Shown here one piece after another: positions 34,427 through 45,402 of a stretch of DNA of 64,000 bases. Numbering within the stretch: position 1 is the stretch's first letter; the number at the start of each line of letters is the position of its first letter. Location of the stretch: the NCBI GenBank assembly GCA_029204225.1, contig CM055107.1:44109408-44173407 (forward strand). Reading direction: 5' to 3'. Under the pieces are notes generated by a model, which searched no databases, was not told where the DNA came from, and saw only the letters and a program-made list of their open reading frames with translations. This DNA comes from Diphasiastrum complanatum. Lineage: Eukaryota; Streptophyta; Lycopodiopsida; Lycopodiales; Lycopodiaceae. A program made the position numbers and the translations under genes.

Positions 34427-34966
34427 TTGAAAGGCTATAAGAAGCTAAGCTGGAGGGCTAAGAGTCCACTAGTGGTGTGGACGGAGGATATGAATAATTG
34501 TTTTGAGTTGCGTAAGAAAAGTCTCACTTTGGCACCAATACTAATCATTGGCGATCCTAATAAGGCTTTTGTGGTTAGGACCGATGCCGGTGATTATGCT
34601 ATTGGAGCTATTTTGATGTAGGATGGACATCCTATGGCTTATGAAAGCAAGAAACTCAATCCTGCTTAGTCTAGGTATTGTACCTATGAGAAGGAACTAT
34701 TTGCAATTGTTCATTCCTTGAAAATTTGGCGACATTATTTGTATGGAGCCAGATTTGAGGTTTTGATAGATCATCAGACTCTTCGATATTTCTGTGATGC
34801 TATAGATTTAAAGGGGAGGCAAGCTAGATGGGCTGAGCTGATGCAAATCTTTGACTTTTCTATACGTTATTATAAAGGAAGTCAACATACTCTAGCAGAT
34901 GCTTTGAGTCGGTTATCGGTTGTTAATCAGTTATGCTTTATTGTTATAGAATCAGGGTTGTTTTAG
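34427..34966 (+). pseudogene. Ty3/gypsy RNase H fragment
   Basis: Frame with typical gypsy RNase H: FELRKKSLTLAPILIIGDP, VVRTDAGDYAIGAILM (first catalytic aspartate), a TAG, DGHPMAYESKKLNPA, another stop, then YEKELFAIVHSLKIWRHYLY, IDHQTLRYFCDAIDLKGRQA, and IRYYKGSQHTLADALSRL. It belongs to Ty3/gypsy, not copia, by order and motif. Reverse transcriptase is not on its left, so the element is truncated. Confidence 0.85.
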
Positions 34967-35772
34967 TCTCTTCAAGGACTATATGAGTCTGATCCCTTTT
35001 TTGGAAAGTATTGGCAACAAGTACTTTCGGGGGTCGATTCAGATTTGCAAGAAACAGATTTCCTAATTCGAAATAGAATTTTGTTTTGTAAAGGAAAGGT
35101 GTGTGTACCAGAGACATTGTAAGGGCCCAAATCTTGCATGAGTGTAATGATAGTCCATGTGCAGGACATCCGGGCATACAAAAAACACTTGACTTAGTTC
35201 GATTTATGCTTATGTATGGTTTTCAACCTCAATCACCAATTATCATTGGCATGAAAAACCTACGGGTGCAAGCCGTAGCTGATTTTCTTGCGGATATGCA
35301 AGAAATATTACTGCTGGCTAAAGATAACATAAGAAGTGCCCAAGACAGGTCAAGGCACTATGCTAATCTATCTCGGAAGCACAAGGTATTCCTGGTCAAT
35401 GATTGGGTGTTTTTTAGAGTCCCTAGTCACTCTAGGGGCTTGAAAACTATTAAGTGTGCAAAGTTGGCACCTAGGTATTGCGGTCCTTTTAAGGTTATCC
35501 AAGTGATAAACAAGGTCGCATACAAACTAGACCCTCTAGCTAATGTTGGAATTCATCCTGTTTTCCACGTTAGTAAGTTAAAACCCTCGTTGGGGGTTGG
35601 GGAGACCCTGGTTCCTATGGAAGATCTAGTGGAACTTCTTCATGATGCGCCCGTGACTGGAGCACCTAAACCCGAGGCGATTGTTAATAGCCGGCAGAGG
35701 ACTCTACGGAGTAGAGTGCTTTGGGAATTTCTAGTCAGGTGGAGGGACAAATTAGAAGAGGAGGATACCTGA
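34967..35772 (+). pseudogene. Ty3/gypsy integrase, core deleted
   Basis: The HHCC zinc region (ILHECNDSPCAGHPGIQKTL) is present after a frameshift near 35120. At about 35205 the frame jumps from there to the carboxyl side (MYGFQPQSPIIIGMKNLRVQ, LLLAKDNIRSAQDRSRHYAN), skipping the DDE core. It continues with the tail (KLAPRYCGPFKVIQVINKVA, VHPVFHVSKLKP-like) and a partial chromodomain-like end (VLWEFLVRWRD). Without the core it cannot integrate DNA. Confidence 0.85.
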
Positions 35773-36190
35773 GAAAAAGAGACTAATCTCCAGAAGAAGT
35801 TTCCAAATTTTTTTCTACAAGGAAAAATTTAAGTTTACGGGGAAGGAATGTTACATACCTATGTAACTAGCAGTACTTCAGACCCGTATTGGTCCATTTA
35901 GTGCTGGGGCCAAAATGGCAAGTTACCCTTGATAAGGGTTACTCTTAGGATTAAGGGTATGTGACTTTGGATTAAGGGTATGTGCCTTTGGATAAGGGCA
36001 TGCAAGTGACTATACCTTGGTCGGAGGTATGGAGTCACGTGACCCTTGGATAAGGGGTACCCTTAGGATTAAGGGTAGGTGCCTTAGATTAAGGTACTAG
36101 TGTCTTTGGTTAAGGACAGGTAGCTATCTATGCCTTGGGATGGAGGTATGGAACCGAAAGAGGTGTTAGAAAGTCATTGGATGACTATTT
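35773..36190 (+). repeat. Gypsy polypurine tract and 3' LTR start with internal repeats
   Basis: A purine tract (ACGGGGAAGGAA) leads to TGTTACATACC at 35849, a plausible LTR start. From about 35925 it is made of degenerate repeats of GGATTAAGGGTA-type units in two larger blocks, each containing a GGAGGTATGGA phrase. The right end is cut by a minus-strand RT scrap near 36200. Confidence 0.6.
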
Positions 36191-36199
36191 TTATAAACC

Positions 36200-36743
36200 T
36201 TGGGCCTCAACCTTGAACCATATCACTTTATTGGTCTAGGACCAAAGTATACTTGCAGCCAATCGAGCAAATTGGGGAATACTACAAACTCCAAGAAAGA
36301 CTTGATTTCCCAAACTGTGATGAGAATAGGCCAATTAATAACCATTTGGATACGATTGGCCTCAATCTCCACTCCCCGTTTGGAAATCTTATGCCCCAAG
36401 TAGGACAATTCTTAGCAAAAAAGTCACACTTAGACTCTTTGGCAAAGAGCTTTTCTCTTCTTAGAATGTCCAAGACAATCCTAAGATGCCCTTTATGTTC
36501 CGTCAAAGTCTTACTGAAAACTAGGATATCATCTAAGAATACCACAACGAATCTTCCCAAATATGGCCTGAACAAATCGTTCATCATCTGTTGGAAAGTT
36601 GTCGGTGCATTGGTCAAACCAAAAGGCAAAACCAAAAATTTGTAGTGATCAAAGTAAGTTCGAAACCCGGTTTTTGGTATATCTTCTGTCTTAATGTGTA
36701 TCTGATGGTAGCCCGATCTTAGATCTATCTTGGTAAAGTACAT
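36200..36743 (-). pseudogene. Ty3/gypsy reverse transcriptase fragment
   Basis: Minus-strand reading: [56 protein letters not shown], and the catalytic [11 protein letters not shown] (the usual YLDD with Phe for Tyr), then [13 protein letters not shown] frameshift near 36380 leads to [19 protein letters not shown] and [10 protein letters not shown]. It is opposite in orientation to the gypsy fragments on its left, so it is a separate scrap or an inverted piece. Confidence 0.85.
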
Positions 36744-36744
36744 C

Positions 36745-37186
36745 TATGGTTATCTCAACTATCTATGCTTTTTGGTAGAAGAACCCATTTCATGGAATAG
36801 CTGACAGAAGAAATACATTTATTTGTCTTCCACAGAGTTTGAATATGTTGTAGCTACCTCCATAGTAAAGGAGATTATGTAGCTCAGAAGACTGGTCAAG
36901 GATCTAAAGTACTCTCAGATCGTACCAACTATACTCTATTGCGACAATCAAAATTGCATTGCTCTATCTCTGAACCCACGAACTCACTCTAGAACTAAAC
37001 ACATTGAAGTTCAATTTCATTTTCTTAGAGAAAAAGTTCTAAGTAAAATTGTCCAATTAAGTTACTCTCAAACTGATAGTATGTTGGCTGATAGTTTGAT
37101 TAAACCATTGTCGAGGAAAAAGCACATTGCTATAGCTACTCTATTAAACTTCATTCAGGATCCTAAGAGTTAAGCTTAAGAGATAG
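36745..37186 (+). pseudogene. Copia RNase H tail M
   Basis: In-frame copia RNase H end: SSTEFEYVVATSIVKEIM, a stop, QIVPTILYCDNQNCIALSLN, RTKHIEVQFHFLREKVLSK, and ADSLIKPLSRKKH, ending IQDPKS-stop at 37170. The sequence then continues through a purine-rich CTTAAGAGATAG to the LTR start. Confidence 0.75.
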
Positions 37187-37351
37187 TGTTGGAGTTTAAT
37201 GTTTACTCCTACTCACCTAAATTTATCCCTTGAGTATCTCCTATTTTTATGTAAATATACACTCTCTATAACAGCCTCAGCTTTAGTTGTACAAGTCGAA
37301 GTGTTTGTATTCACATTACTATGAAGCAGAATCGACTCGACATATCCAACA
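37187..37351 (+). repeat. Short copia LTR of M
   Basis: TGTTGGAGTTTAATG to ATATCCAACA, with TGTTGGA and TCCAACA as matching inverted ends. If complete it is only 165 bp. N has a similar start (TGTTGGAATTTAATC). Confidence 0.55.
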
Positions 37352-37960
37352 TTGACTATATAAATCACAGCAAATAAGGATCCTAAAACACTTGAAATGA
37401 TGAGAGAAACATAAGATTATGATTCCATAAAGCTAACACAAGTTGCACCATCAAAATCCATCAATAATCTATGCTTGAACCTCACTAAATGGCCCAAATC
37501 CTTGAAGAAGCCTTCACACATGTGAAAGTACGTCCTCCCACAATCTGAGCATTGTACACAAAACCCACATTCAGTCCTATAATGATTATGAATCACAAAA
37601 ACTCAAAGAATTATGAACATAGAGAGCAATTGCACCAATATGAGAGAAAAATCATGAAATTGCTTGATTGATTTTGGTGAGAGATCATCACCTATATATA
37701 AGTGATCCATCATGGTTTTGGGCAGGTATGAGTAGCCCTAAACCTATCCCTAATGCCAATTTGGTGGATCTTTCATCCCTACCAAGTTAGGGTTTGAATC
37801 TTGGAGATCCCTCAACAATGTAAAAATTACCAAGATAGCTCCTACTTTTTCTCTCTTGTATCTAAATATAATTTGGACTCATTCCAAAGGTTCTATCATT
37901 TGGCATGTATGACAAGCCACATCATGAGCATCTAACTATTTACAAGTCATATGACCAAAC
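37352..37960 (-). repeat. Family H LTR fragment
   Basis: About 600 bp nearly collinear with 60365-60990 in the H LTR (for example GAGAGCAATTGCACCA, CTACCAAGTTAGGGTT). It lies between two + strand RNase H tails and carries the variant palindrome TTCACACATGTGAA at 37513. Confidence 0.75.
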
Positions 37961-38448
37961 CTTTCAGATTCAGATTGGACAGGAGACGTGGATACCAAGA
38001 AATCCACATCAGGATATATTTGTTTCCTTGTAGGAGGACTCATTTCATGGAACAGCCGAAAGCAGAAATACATTTCGTTGTCCTCTATAGAATCCGAATG
38101 TGTTGCTGCTACATCAGCAGTGAAGGAGACAATTTGACTCAAAAGGCTACTATAGAATCTGCAATTCTCAAAAGTCGGTCCAACAATACTCCAGTGCGAC
38201 AATCAGAGCTGCATAGCTTTATCTCTGAACCCACGTACTCATACTAGAACTAAACATATAGAAGTTCAGTTCCATTTTCTTAGAGATAAGGTTCAGAACC
38301 AAGATGTTGTACTTAGTTATTGTCATACAAACAATATGTTGGCTGATATTTTGACAAAGCCATTGTCTAGATATAAACATTTTACCTTGGTAGATATGAT
38401 AAATCTCAATTGCAGCTCAAACTCATAGCAGTAAGCTTAAGGGGAGAG
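37961..38448 (+). pseudogene. Copia RNase H tail N
   Basis: A degraded RNase H end related to M (STHFMEQPKAEIHF-like, LNPRTHTRTKHIEVQFHFLR-like), ending ADILTKPLSRYKHFTLVDMI and NLNCSSNS-stop. A clear polypurine tract, GCTTAAGGGGAGAG, follows at 38434-38448. Stops and frameshifts occur upstream. Confidence 0.75.
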
Positions 38449-39197
38449 TGTTGGAATTTAATCTTACTCTTACTCATCCTAACTGACCTCCTTCCTCTTC
38501 ATGTGAATCACTCTCTCAAGTAGTCTGTAGAAAATGAACTATTTTTCAACAGTCTGGATTTTTGAATTGATTGTCGCTATAGTATGCATTTTTACTCAGG
38601 AATTTCCACAGGCGAAAAACCCGACACTGTCGCCTTTCTACCTTCGGGCCATCCTAGTAACTAGGTGTTTTGCGACACTTGTGCTGCATTTTTACTCAAA
38701 AATTTCCACTGGCCAAAAACTTGACATTGTTGCCTTTCCACCTTGAAGCCATCCTGAGCAACTAAGTCTTTTCGAAACTTGTGATAACTTGGTTTTTTAG
38801 GCCATTTCAGACACTTCCAGAAATGTGACACTACTTCGCATAAAATGTGAAAATGCGACATTGCAATTTTACATGGAATTCTACACAAGCAAAAAATGTG
38901 ACACTGCAGTTTTACACGAAATTCCACATAGACGAAAAATGTGACACTGCAGTTTTACACGGAATTCCACATAGACAACAAATGCGAAATATGGGACACT
39001 CTGTAGAAATACACAGGATTCCAAGTACAGACTGCCTACGTCTTCACGCTCCAATAATGTTGTTCTAATTAGTCAGTTAAGCGATCTTGTAAATGCACAG
39101 ATAGAATAATACAAGATCTTCTAGCTGCTATATAAGTAAATGAGCGATTGAAGAAGAGAGGCATGTGGAAATGCATGAGAATACTCCATCAGAGATC
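38449..39197 (+). repeat. LTR of N with an internal minisatellite
   Basis: It begins TGTTGGAATTTAATC right after the polypurine tract. It contains two tandem ~103-bp units (about 38588-38790) and about three ~44-bp units (38857-38990), all variations on GAATTCCACATAGACGAAAA plus a GACACTG phrase. It reaches the A2 LTR at 39198; a true LTR end (possibly CCATCA at 39190) is unconfirmed. Confidence 0.55.
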
Positions 39198-39684
39198 TGT
39201 TGAATTCACACGTGTGGGATGCCCTACACATGTACTTTTGATCTCCTAAGCCCCATAATACCATAAAGATCAAACTAGCATTGATTGACAATAGGAAAGC
39301 TGACCATACAAGAATTATTATTGTGTTACAAGCAAGATATGTCAACAAAACATGAAACTAAGTACAATAAATGCCCCAACTCGGCTAGAGAGAGAATATG
39401 AAAGTGCAAACTCGAGTAGAGAGAGAGGGCACAAAGAGCTTAGTCTCCAAATTTGTATTAGACACGAATTTCATCATCTTCTCAATGATAGTACATCACA
39501 TATATATATATATCCATGGACTCTCCTCCTACTTTGAGTTGAATTGGAGTTGTGAATCCACCTCTCAAGCTATCTAGACTTATTCTTAGATGGGTCTTTA
39601 CTAAGCCAAAAGAGCTCAATTCATCTTTGGCATTTTTAGGACCCCCACTTACAACATCAGATAAATTTTTCCAATATTTCAACA
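39198..39684 (-). repeat. A2 3' LTR
   Basis: 487 bp, TGTTGAAATATTGG to GAATTCAACA on the minus strand, immediately after the polypurine tract TTTTTAGGAGGAG (39685-39697). CACACGTGTG is at 39207-39216, 10 bp before the LTR end. Confidence 0.85.
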
Positions 39685-40803
39685 CTCCTCCTAAAAATGT
39701 ATCTAATGTGGATCAAGCATCCATCTTGAGATAAGACCAAGATTAGATCTATGCTTTGAGAAGGCACTTTTGCAAAGTGGCTTTGTGAGAATATCAGCAA
39801 TACATGAAGATGTGATGACATGTATCAAGTTTATTTCACCTCCAATGAGCTTTTCCCTTACAAAATGGTGTGCCCATCCTCTTTGATGCACTTTAGCTCC
39901 ATGATTAACCTCTTGATCCAATGCACCTCTTTAGTTGTTGTAGTGAGTGTTTTGTACTCGGCCTCACAAGAAGATAGGGATATGGTATCTTGCTTCTTTG
40001 AAAGCCAAGACACAAGATTGCCTCCAAGAAAGATAGTATATGCATTAATGGACTATCAATCCATTTTATCACTTGCAAAATCGGAATCCGAATAGCCAAC
40101 AATGGTTAGATCTTCATTCTTGTACAATAAACCATAATCTTGAGTAGAAGATACATATCTTAGAACTCTCTTGGCCATCTTCCAATGTTGGATCTTAGGA
40201 TCTTGCATAAATTGACTCAGTTCGTGCACACAATAGCTCAAATCGGGGCTAGTGATAGTAAGCTAGATTAAGGAGCCTATAAGACTCCTATAAAGTGTGA
40301 CGTCCTCGAAAGACCTTTCATCACCTTTAATAGGGTCTTTTACATGTTGCTCCATGGGAGTATCTATGCCTTTACAATTTTGCATATTGAATTTTCTCAA
40401 CATACAAAAGACATATCTAGATTGACAAATAAAAGCATACTCTTCATGAAAATCAATCTCAAGGCCTAAAATGTAATGGATCTCTCCTAGATCTTGCATT
40501 TTAAATTCTCCTCCTAATGCATCCTTAGTTTCTTGAACTAGCATCAAACAACTTCCACTAAGAATAATGTCATCTACATAGACTAGAAGAATGACAATAT
40601 TACTACCATCAAACTTTAAGTACATAGAAGGATCATAGTCACTAAGCACAAATCCTAATGAAAGTAGAAAGTTGTTGAGTCTTGAATACCATGATCTAGG
40701 TGCTTGCTTCAAGCCATAAAGACTTCTAAATAGCAAACACACCTTAGATTTATCCTTGATGAATCCTTGAGGTTGTTCCATGTATATCTTCTCCTCAAGA
40801 TAG
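39685..40803 (-). pseudogene. A2 RT end and RNase H (downstream of E)
   Basis: Minus-strand reading continues A2's RT at YLEEKIYMEQPQGFI (40803), directly after the E insertion. It has YGLKQAPRSWYSRLNNFLLS, the intact catalytic YVDDIILSGS and LGEIHYILGLEID, then RSLIGSLI. RNase H follows with stops: YCVHELSQFMQDPKIQHW, GYSDSDFASDK (40241-40056), then in other frames to HHFVREKLIGGEINL and ADILTKPL (about 39790). Several frameshifts and stops make this end dead. Confidence 0.85.
40799..40803. repeat. E target-site duplication, left
   Basis: GATAG, matching 46665-46669. Removing E and one copy restores a continuous A2 RT reading across GY-LEE. Confidence 0.95.
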
Positions 40804-41456
40804 TGTGAAAAACTCAGATCCAAAAGATGCTAAAGTTTCATAAAGATCTTGGCCATGGAAGTTATGCACATCTAGATTGAAAAAATGATAGAAATTGTGA
40901 TGTTAAGCATACTAAACATCAACTAAACATCAAGATCTGATCATAAGCTTCCACAAACAGAAACTTGCTGTCCCTGTCCGTACTTCAGAGCCTACAACCT
41001 GCATTTCACACGTGTGAAGCCATAGCAACAAAGAAATCACAATTCTAGTGGCTAGAATGCAAGATATGAACAAAAAAGTGAGAGAGAAGAAGATGGATCT
41101 TCAAAGAGCATAACATTCATTCAATAGAATGAAAATGAGATGTGTACATACTCGTGGAGATGGCTATTTATAGCAGCCATAGTGCCTCTTGGCCACTTGT
41201 CTTATGATAGGCTAAAATTGGGGTCCAATAGGATTCACCCATCTACCTAGAAATTTGGTCAAATAGGAATGCACCAAATTATGAGCCAATAGAAGAGCTC
41301 CACACTCGACCTCCTCTAATTAATGTGACCTCAAAAGTAGTGTACACATACTTTGGGCCTCTACATACATGTATGAACCTATCTCTAACTTTTATTTGGC
41401 CATAGGCCTACAAAATCTCAAGTTAGGAAAATACTACTAGTTGACAATTTTTCACA
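40804..41456 (-). repeat. E 3' LTR
   Basis: 653 bp, TGTGAAAAATTGTCAAC to GAGTTTTTCACA (minus). TATAAATA on the minus strand (41165-41172) is the likely TATA box. TTCACACGTGTGAA at 41005-41018 is about 150 bp downstream of it, so it should be transcribed. Confidence 0.95.
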
Positions 41457-44400
41457 CTCCCTCTTCAACTAGTTTTAGCATAGATTTAGAAAGTACACCA
41501 AGACTTGTTCTATGCTTGAAAAATAAGTCCTTTCCCAATGCTTTGGTAAAGATATCAGCCACACATTCCTTTGATGGGACATGTTCAAGCTTGATCTCTT
41601 TTGCCAACACTTGTTCTCTCACAAAATGGTAAGCCACCTCGATATGTTTGCTCCTTGCATGGAAAACCGGATTGCTTGCTAGACTTTGGGCTGAAAGGTT
41701 GTCACAAAAGATGATTGGACTCTCTGAAAAATCCAGCAAGTGAAGCTCCATAATCATCCTCTTGATCCACACCATCTCCTTTGTGCATGATGTCAAAGCT
41801 TTGTACTCGGCCTCACTAGAAGAAAGTGATATAGTTGCTTGTTTCTTCGACATCCATGAGATAGCTCCATCACCTATGAAAATAGCATGTGCATTTATGG
41901 ATTTTCTATCCATAAGATCTCCTGCAAAATCTGAATCTGAAAAACCAAATAAGTTAGGTGATGAGCCTCTATAAACAATGCCAAAATCTTTTGTTCCCGA
42001 GATGTATCTCAAGATCCTCTTTCCTAGTTTCCAATGTTCTATGCTAGGATCTTGCATGAATTGGCTTAATCTACCAACACAATAAGATAAATCAGGTCTT
42101 GTGATGGTTAGATATATAAGAGAACCTATTAGCTTCCTATAGAGAGTAATGTCCTCGAAGGATCTTTCATTACCTCTTATAGTTAGCTTTACATGTGATT
42201 CCATAGGTGTATCAATAGGATTTGCATCTACCATATGAAATCTATTGAGAATAGAAATAGCATACTTCTCTTGTGAAATAAAAGTGATTTGAGAAGTTCT
42301 AATTACTTCTATTCCTAAGATATAGCTCAAAAGACCAAGATCATGCACTTCAAATTCTTTTTTTAGTGCTTTCTTGATATCTTCTATATCTTCCTTGTTC
42401 CCTCCACTTAAAATAATGTCATCCACATAAATTAGAAGGATTGTAACATCATTAGCACTAATTCTAAAGTAAAGTGAATGATCATACTCACTCATAGTGA
42501 AGTTTTGAGAAAGTAGAAAAGAGTTAAGCCTAGCATACCAACTCCTTGGTGCTTGCTTAAGACCATACAAACTTTTTTGTAGAAAACACACATGATTAGG
42601 CTTGCTATGAGAAACATAGCTCTCGGGTTGCTCCATGTAGACTTCCTCTTCAAGATCACCATTCAAGAAAGCATTAGAAATGTCTAATTGCCAAAGATCC
42701 CATCCATAAAGAGTTGCAAGGGAAATGATTACTCTTATGCTCACCATCTTTGCCACGGGTGCAAAGGTTTCCTCATAGTCAATGCCATGCTCTTGAGCAT
42801 AACCTTTAGCCACCAACCTTGCCTTCAACTTGTTGATAGATCCATCTTGATTTGTCTTTACCTTGAAGATCCATTTGCATCCAATTGCACTTTTGCCCTT
42901 TGGAAGCTCCACCAATCTCCATGTGTTGTTCTTCATAAGTGCTTCAAACTCAAGATCCATTGCTTGGATCCATTCCTCTTTTTGCCTTGCTTCATCTACA
43001 CATGAAGGTACATCAAAAGAAGTTAGGAAAGCATAGTTGGATCCATCCACCACTTGCTTACCTTTGCCATCATAAGTGAGCCTTGAGGGTTTCACTTTAT
43101 GCCTTGGAGTTCTCCTTGGAATTTGACTTGAAGAGGCTTCTTCAACATCCACATCCAATGTGTCATCAACTCCATTGTCATCAAGCACATTAGTTGCAAC
43201 AACACCATCATCACTTGAAACAACTTTTGGAATGTTACTTTCATCAAAAATGACATCCCTACTTGTGAACACTTTCTTGATTGAAGGAACATAAATCCTA
43301 TATGCTTTGCTTACTTCACTATAACCAACAAAAATGCCCTTTCTTGAAGATGGATCCTCCTTAGTTCTATCATCAAGAGTAATGTTGAAGTAGCAAATGC
43401 ATCCAAAAGTTCTTAGAAACTTGACATTAGGCTTCATACCAAACAAAGCTTCAAAAGGGGTTTTTCCTTCCAATACAACACTTGGCCATCTATTGCATAG
43501 GAAATTTGCACACAACAAAGCATCACTCCAAAAAGGTTTAGGAAGATTAGCATTCAATCTCATTGCCTTTGCACTCTCACACAAGGTTCTATTCTTCCTC
43601 TCGGCCACTCCATTTTGTTGTGGTGTTCTTGGACATGTGTACTCCCTCTTGATCCCATGCTCATCGCAAAAGGCTTTGAATTTGTTAGAAATGTATTCAC
43701 CACCATTGTCGCTCCTCAAGCATTTGATTTTGGTTGTAAATTGAGTCTCAATAGCAACTTTGAACTTGACAAACACATCAAACACCTCATCCTTGCTCTT
43801 TAGTAGATAAACCCAACAAAATCTACTAAAATCATCAATGAAAGTTACATACATCTTAGCACCTCCATTGCTAATTGTAGTAACACCATGAATATCCGAA
43901 TGCAAGAGAGAAAAAGGCATCTTAGATCTAGATATAGATCTAGTATATGGCAATCTATGTGATTTAGACAAAGCACATTCTTCACAAACATGATTCAAGC
44001 AAGTAAGAGACTTGGGAAGTCCCCTTACTACCTCCTTTTTGGCTATTACCTCCAAGGCCTTGTAGTTGAGATGTCCCATCCTTTTATGCCATACCTCTTG
44101 AATTGACATTTGTTCATTTGCCATGCATCCAACTTGGTTAGCAACAACACATGCATCAAGCTTGAACAATTTCCCTTGCCTTTTCCCTTTTGCAATGATA
44201 CTACACCCCTTTTTGATCAAGCAAGCATCACCATCAAACTCAACTTTGAATCCTTTGTCAAGCATTTGGCTTACACTAAGTAAGTTCTTGGTAATGGATG
44301 GAATGAGCAAAACATCTTTCAATTCTATATTCCTATTTGTAGAAAGTGAAATAGGAATTGTGCCAATCCCCTTGATTGTACACTCACCATCATTTGCGGT

Positions 44401-45402
44401 ATAGATTACCTTCCTATCACCATCAAATGCCATTAAAGATGAAAAATACTCTTTATGATATGTCATATGAGAAGTGGCTCCACTATCAATCCACCAAGGA
44501 TCAATGTCTCCATGATTAGCCAACAAGCAAGATGACATAACAAAAGCATCATTTGAAAGAAGCTCATCCCCACCCTCATCAATAGTTAGATTGGTTTGCT
44601 TTTCCCCTTGATCCCTCTTTTTCTTGAAACAATCACTAGCAAAATGCCCTTTGACTCCACAATAGAAACATTTTAGCTTAGATCTATCCTTCTTTTTGCC
44701 AAAAGTAGAGTGCTCACCTTGGTCTTGCCCTTTAGACCAATTGCTTTTACCTTTGCCCTTGAACTTGCCTTTAGAGAACATTGCCTCCTCTTCTCCTCCT
44801 TGAGATGTAGAAGATGCTCCCACTCTTGCTTGCAACCTGAATTCTTCAGCCAACAAGACCTCTTGCAAGTCTCCAACACTTGGTAAACATTTTTGGATAG
44901 CATAACTTTGAACAAGATTAGCATGATCATCCAACAAGCCATTGAGAATCACTTGAACAAGCTCCTCATTATTTATGCCATCATTAATGCATGCTAACTC
45001 ATCATTCAATGCTTTAACTCTCAAAACAAAAGCATGTCCACTCTCACTCTTCTTTTGCATACAAGAAAAGATTTGCCTTCTTAAAGTCAACACTCTAGAA
45101 GTAGACTTGGATTCATAAACCTTCTTCAAGGCTTCCCAAGCTTCACTAGATGATGTGCACTTACCAACCTCTTTGATAAGCTCATTTGTCACATTCATCT
45201 TGATCATGTGAAGGGCTTTCTTTGCCCTCTTGTCATACCTCAATTGTTCTTGAGGTGCCAAAGGTCTCTCCTCCACACCTACAACAATATCCATCAACTC
45301 ATTCATCTCAAGCAAAGACTCCATCCTTACTTTCCAAGTAGAATAGTTGAGGGAGGTAAGCCTATCATTGCTTTCCAACATGTAGCCTCCATTTGTAGCC
45401 AT
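41452..45402 (-). CDS. E copia Gag-Pol polyprotein, intact
   Basis: A 1316-residue polyprotein that makes the particle, protease, integrase, reverse transcriptase and RNase H. Gag of UBN2 type covers residues 1-230 (NYSTWKVRMESLLEMNELMD near 19). The CCHC zinc knuckle CFYCGVKGHFASDC is at 245-258. The protease active-site Asp is 306 in WWIDSGATSHM. The pre-integrase zinc region follows (VWHKRMGHLNY, CEECALSKSHR). Integrase catalytic acids are D503 (HSDIHG), D565 (RSDNGGEY) and E601 (GVAERKN), a D-35-E spacing. RT carries YVDD at 992-995 and TRPDLSYCVGRLSQF. RNase H includes FSDSDFAGD, SLSSSEAEY and DNLSAQSLA, ending ADIFTKALGKDLF. No residue known to be essential is missing. The start follows PBS and a 600-bp leader and aligns with D gag. 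Gag and Pol share one frame; no frameshift signal is needed. Confidence 0.95.
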   Translation of the reverse strand: MATNGGYMLESNDRLTSLNYSTWKVRMESLLEMNELMDIVVGVEERPLAPQEQLRYDKRAKKALHMIKMNVTNELIKEVGKCTSSSEAWEALKKVYESKSTSRVLTLRRQIFSCMQKKSESGHAFVLRVKALNDELACINDGINNEELVQVILNGLLDDHANLVQSYAIQKCLPSVGDLQEVLLAEEFRLQARVGASSTSQGGEEEAMFSKGKFKGKGKSNWSKGQDQGEHSTFGKKKDRSKLKCFYCGVKGHFASDCFKKKRDQGEKQTNLTIDEGGDELLSNDAFVMSSCLLANHGDIDPWWIDSGATSHMTYHKEYFSSLMAFDGDRKVIYTANDGECTIKGIGTIPISLSTNRNIELKDVLLIPSITKNLLSVSQMLDKGFKVEFDGDACLIKKGCSIIAKGKRQGKLFKLDACVVANQVGCMANEQMSIQEVWHKRMGHLNYKALEVIAKKEVVRGLPKSLTCLNHVCEECALSKSHRLPYTRSISRSKMPFSLLHSDIHGVTTISNGGAKMYVTFIDDFSRFCWVYLLKSKDEVFDVFVKFKVAIETQFTTKIKCLRSDNGGEYISNKFKAFCDEHGIKREYTCPRTPQQNGVAERKNRTLCESAKAMRLNANLPKPFWSDALLCANFLCNRWPSVVLEGKTPFEALFGMKPNVKFLRTFGCICYFNITLDDRTKEDPSSRKGIFVGYSEVSKAYRIYVPSIKKVFTSRDVIFDESNIPKVVSSDDGVVATNVLDDNGVDDTLDVDVEEASSSQIPRRTPRHKVKPSRLTYDGKGKQVVDGSNYAFLTSFDVPSCVDEARQKEEWIQAMDLEFEALMKNNTWRLVELPKGKSAIGCKWIFKVKTNQDGSINKLKARLVAKGYAQEHGIDYEETFAPVAKMVSIRVIISLATLYGWDLWQLDISNAFLNGDLEEEVYMEQPESYVSHSKPNHVCFLQKSLYGLKQAPRSWYARLNSFLLSQNFTMSEYDHSLYFRISANDVTILLIYVDDIILSGGNKEDIEDIKKALKKEFEVHDLGLLSYILGIEVIRTSQITFISQEKYAISILNRFHMVDANPIDTPMESHVKLTIRGNERSFEDITLYRKLIGSLIYLTITRPDLSYCVGRLSQFMQDPSIEHWKLGKRILRYISGTKDFGIVYRGSSPNLFGFSDSDFAGDLMDRKSINAHAIFIGDGAISWMSKKQATISLSSSEAEYKALTSCTKEMVWIKRMIMELHLLDFSESPIIFCDNLSAQSLASNPVFHARSKHIEVAYHFVREQVLAKEIKLEHVPSKECVADIFTKALGKDLFFKHRTSLGVLSKSMLKLVEEGV
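41457..41469 (-). promoter_or_regulatory. E polypurine tract
   Basis: GTTGAAGAGGGAG on the minus strand, abutting the 3' LTR. It primes plus-strand DNA synthesis. It overlaps the end of the gag-pol frame. Confidence 0.85.

Noticed and set aside
37187-37960. M LTR plus the H LTR fragment read as one long LTR
   Set aside because: The first 165 bp have matching TGTTGGA/TCCAACA ends and the remainder matches family H in the opposite orientation.
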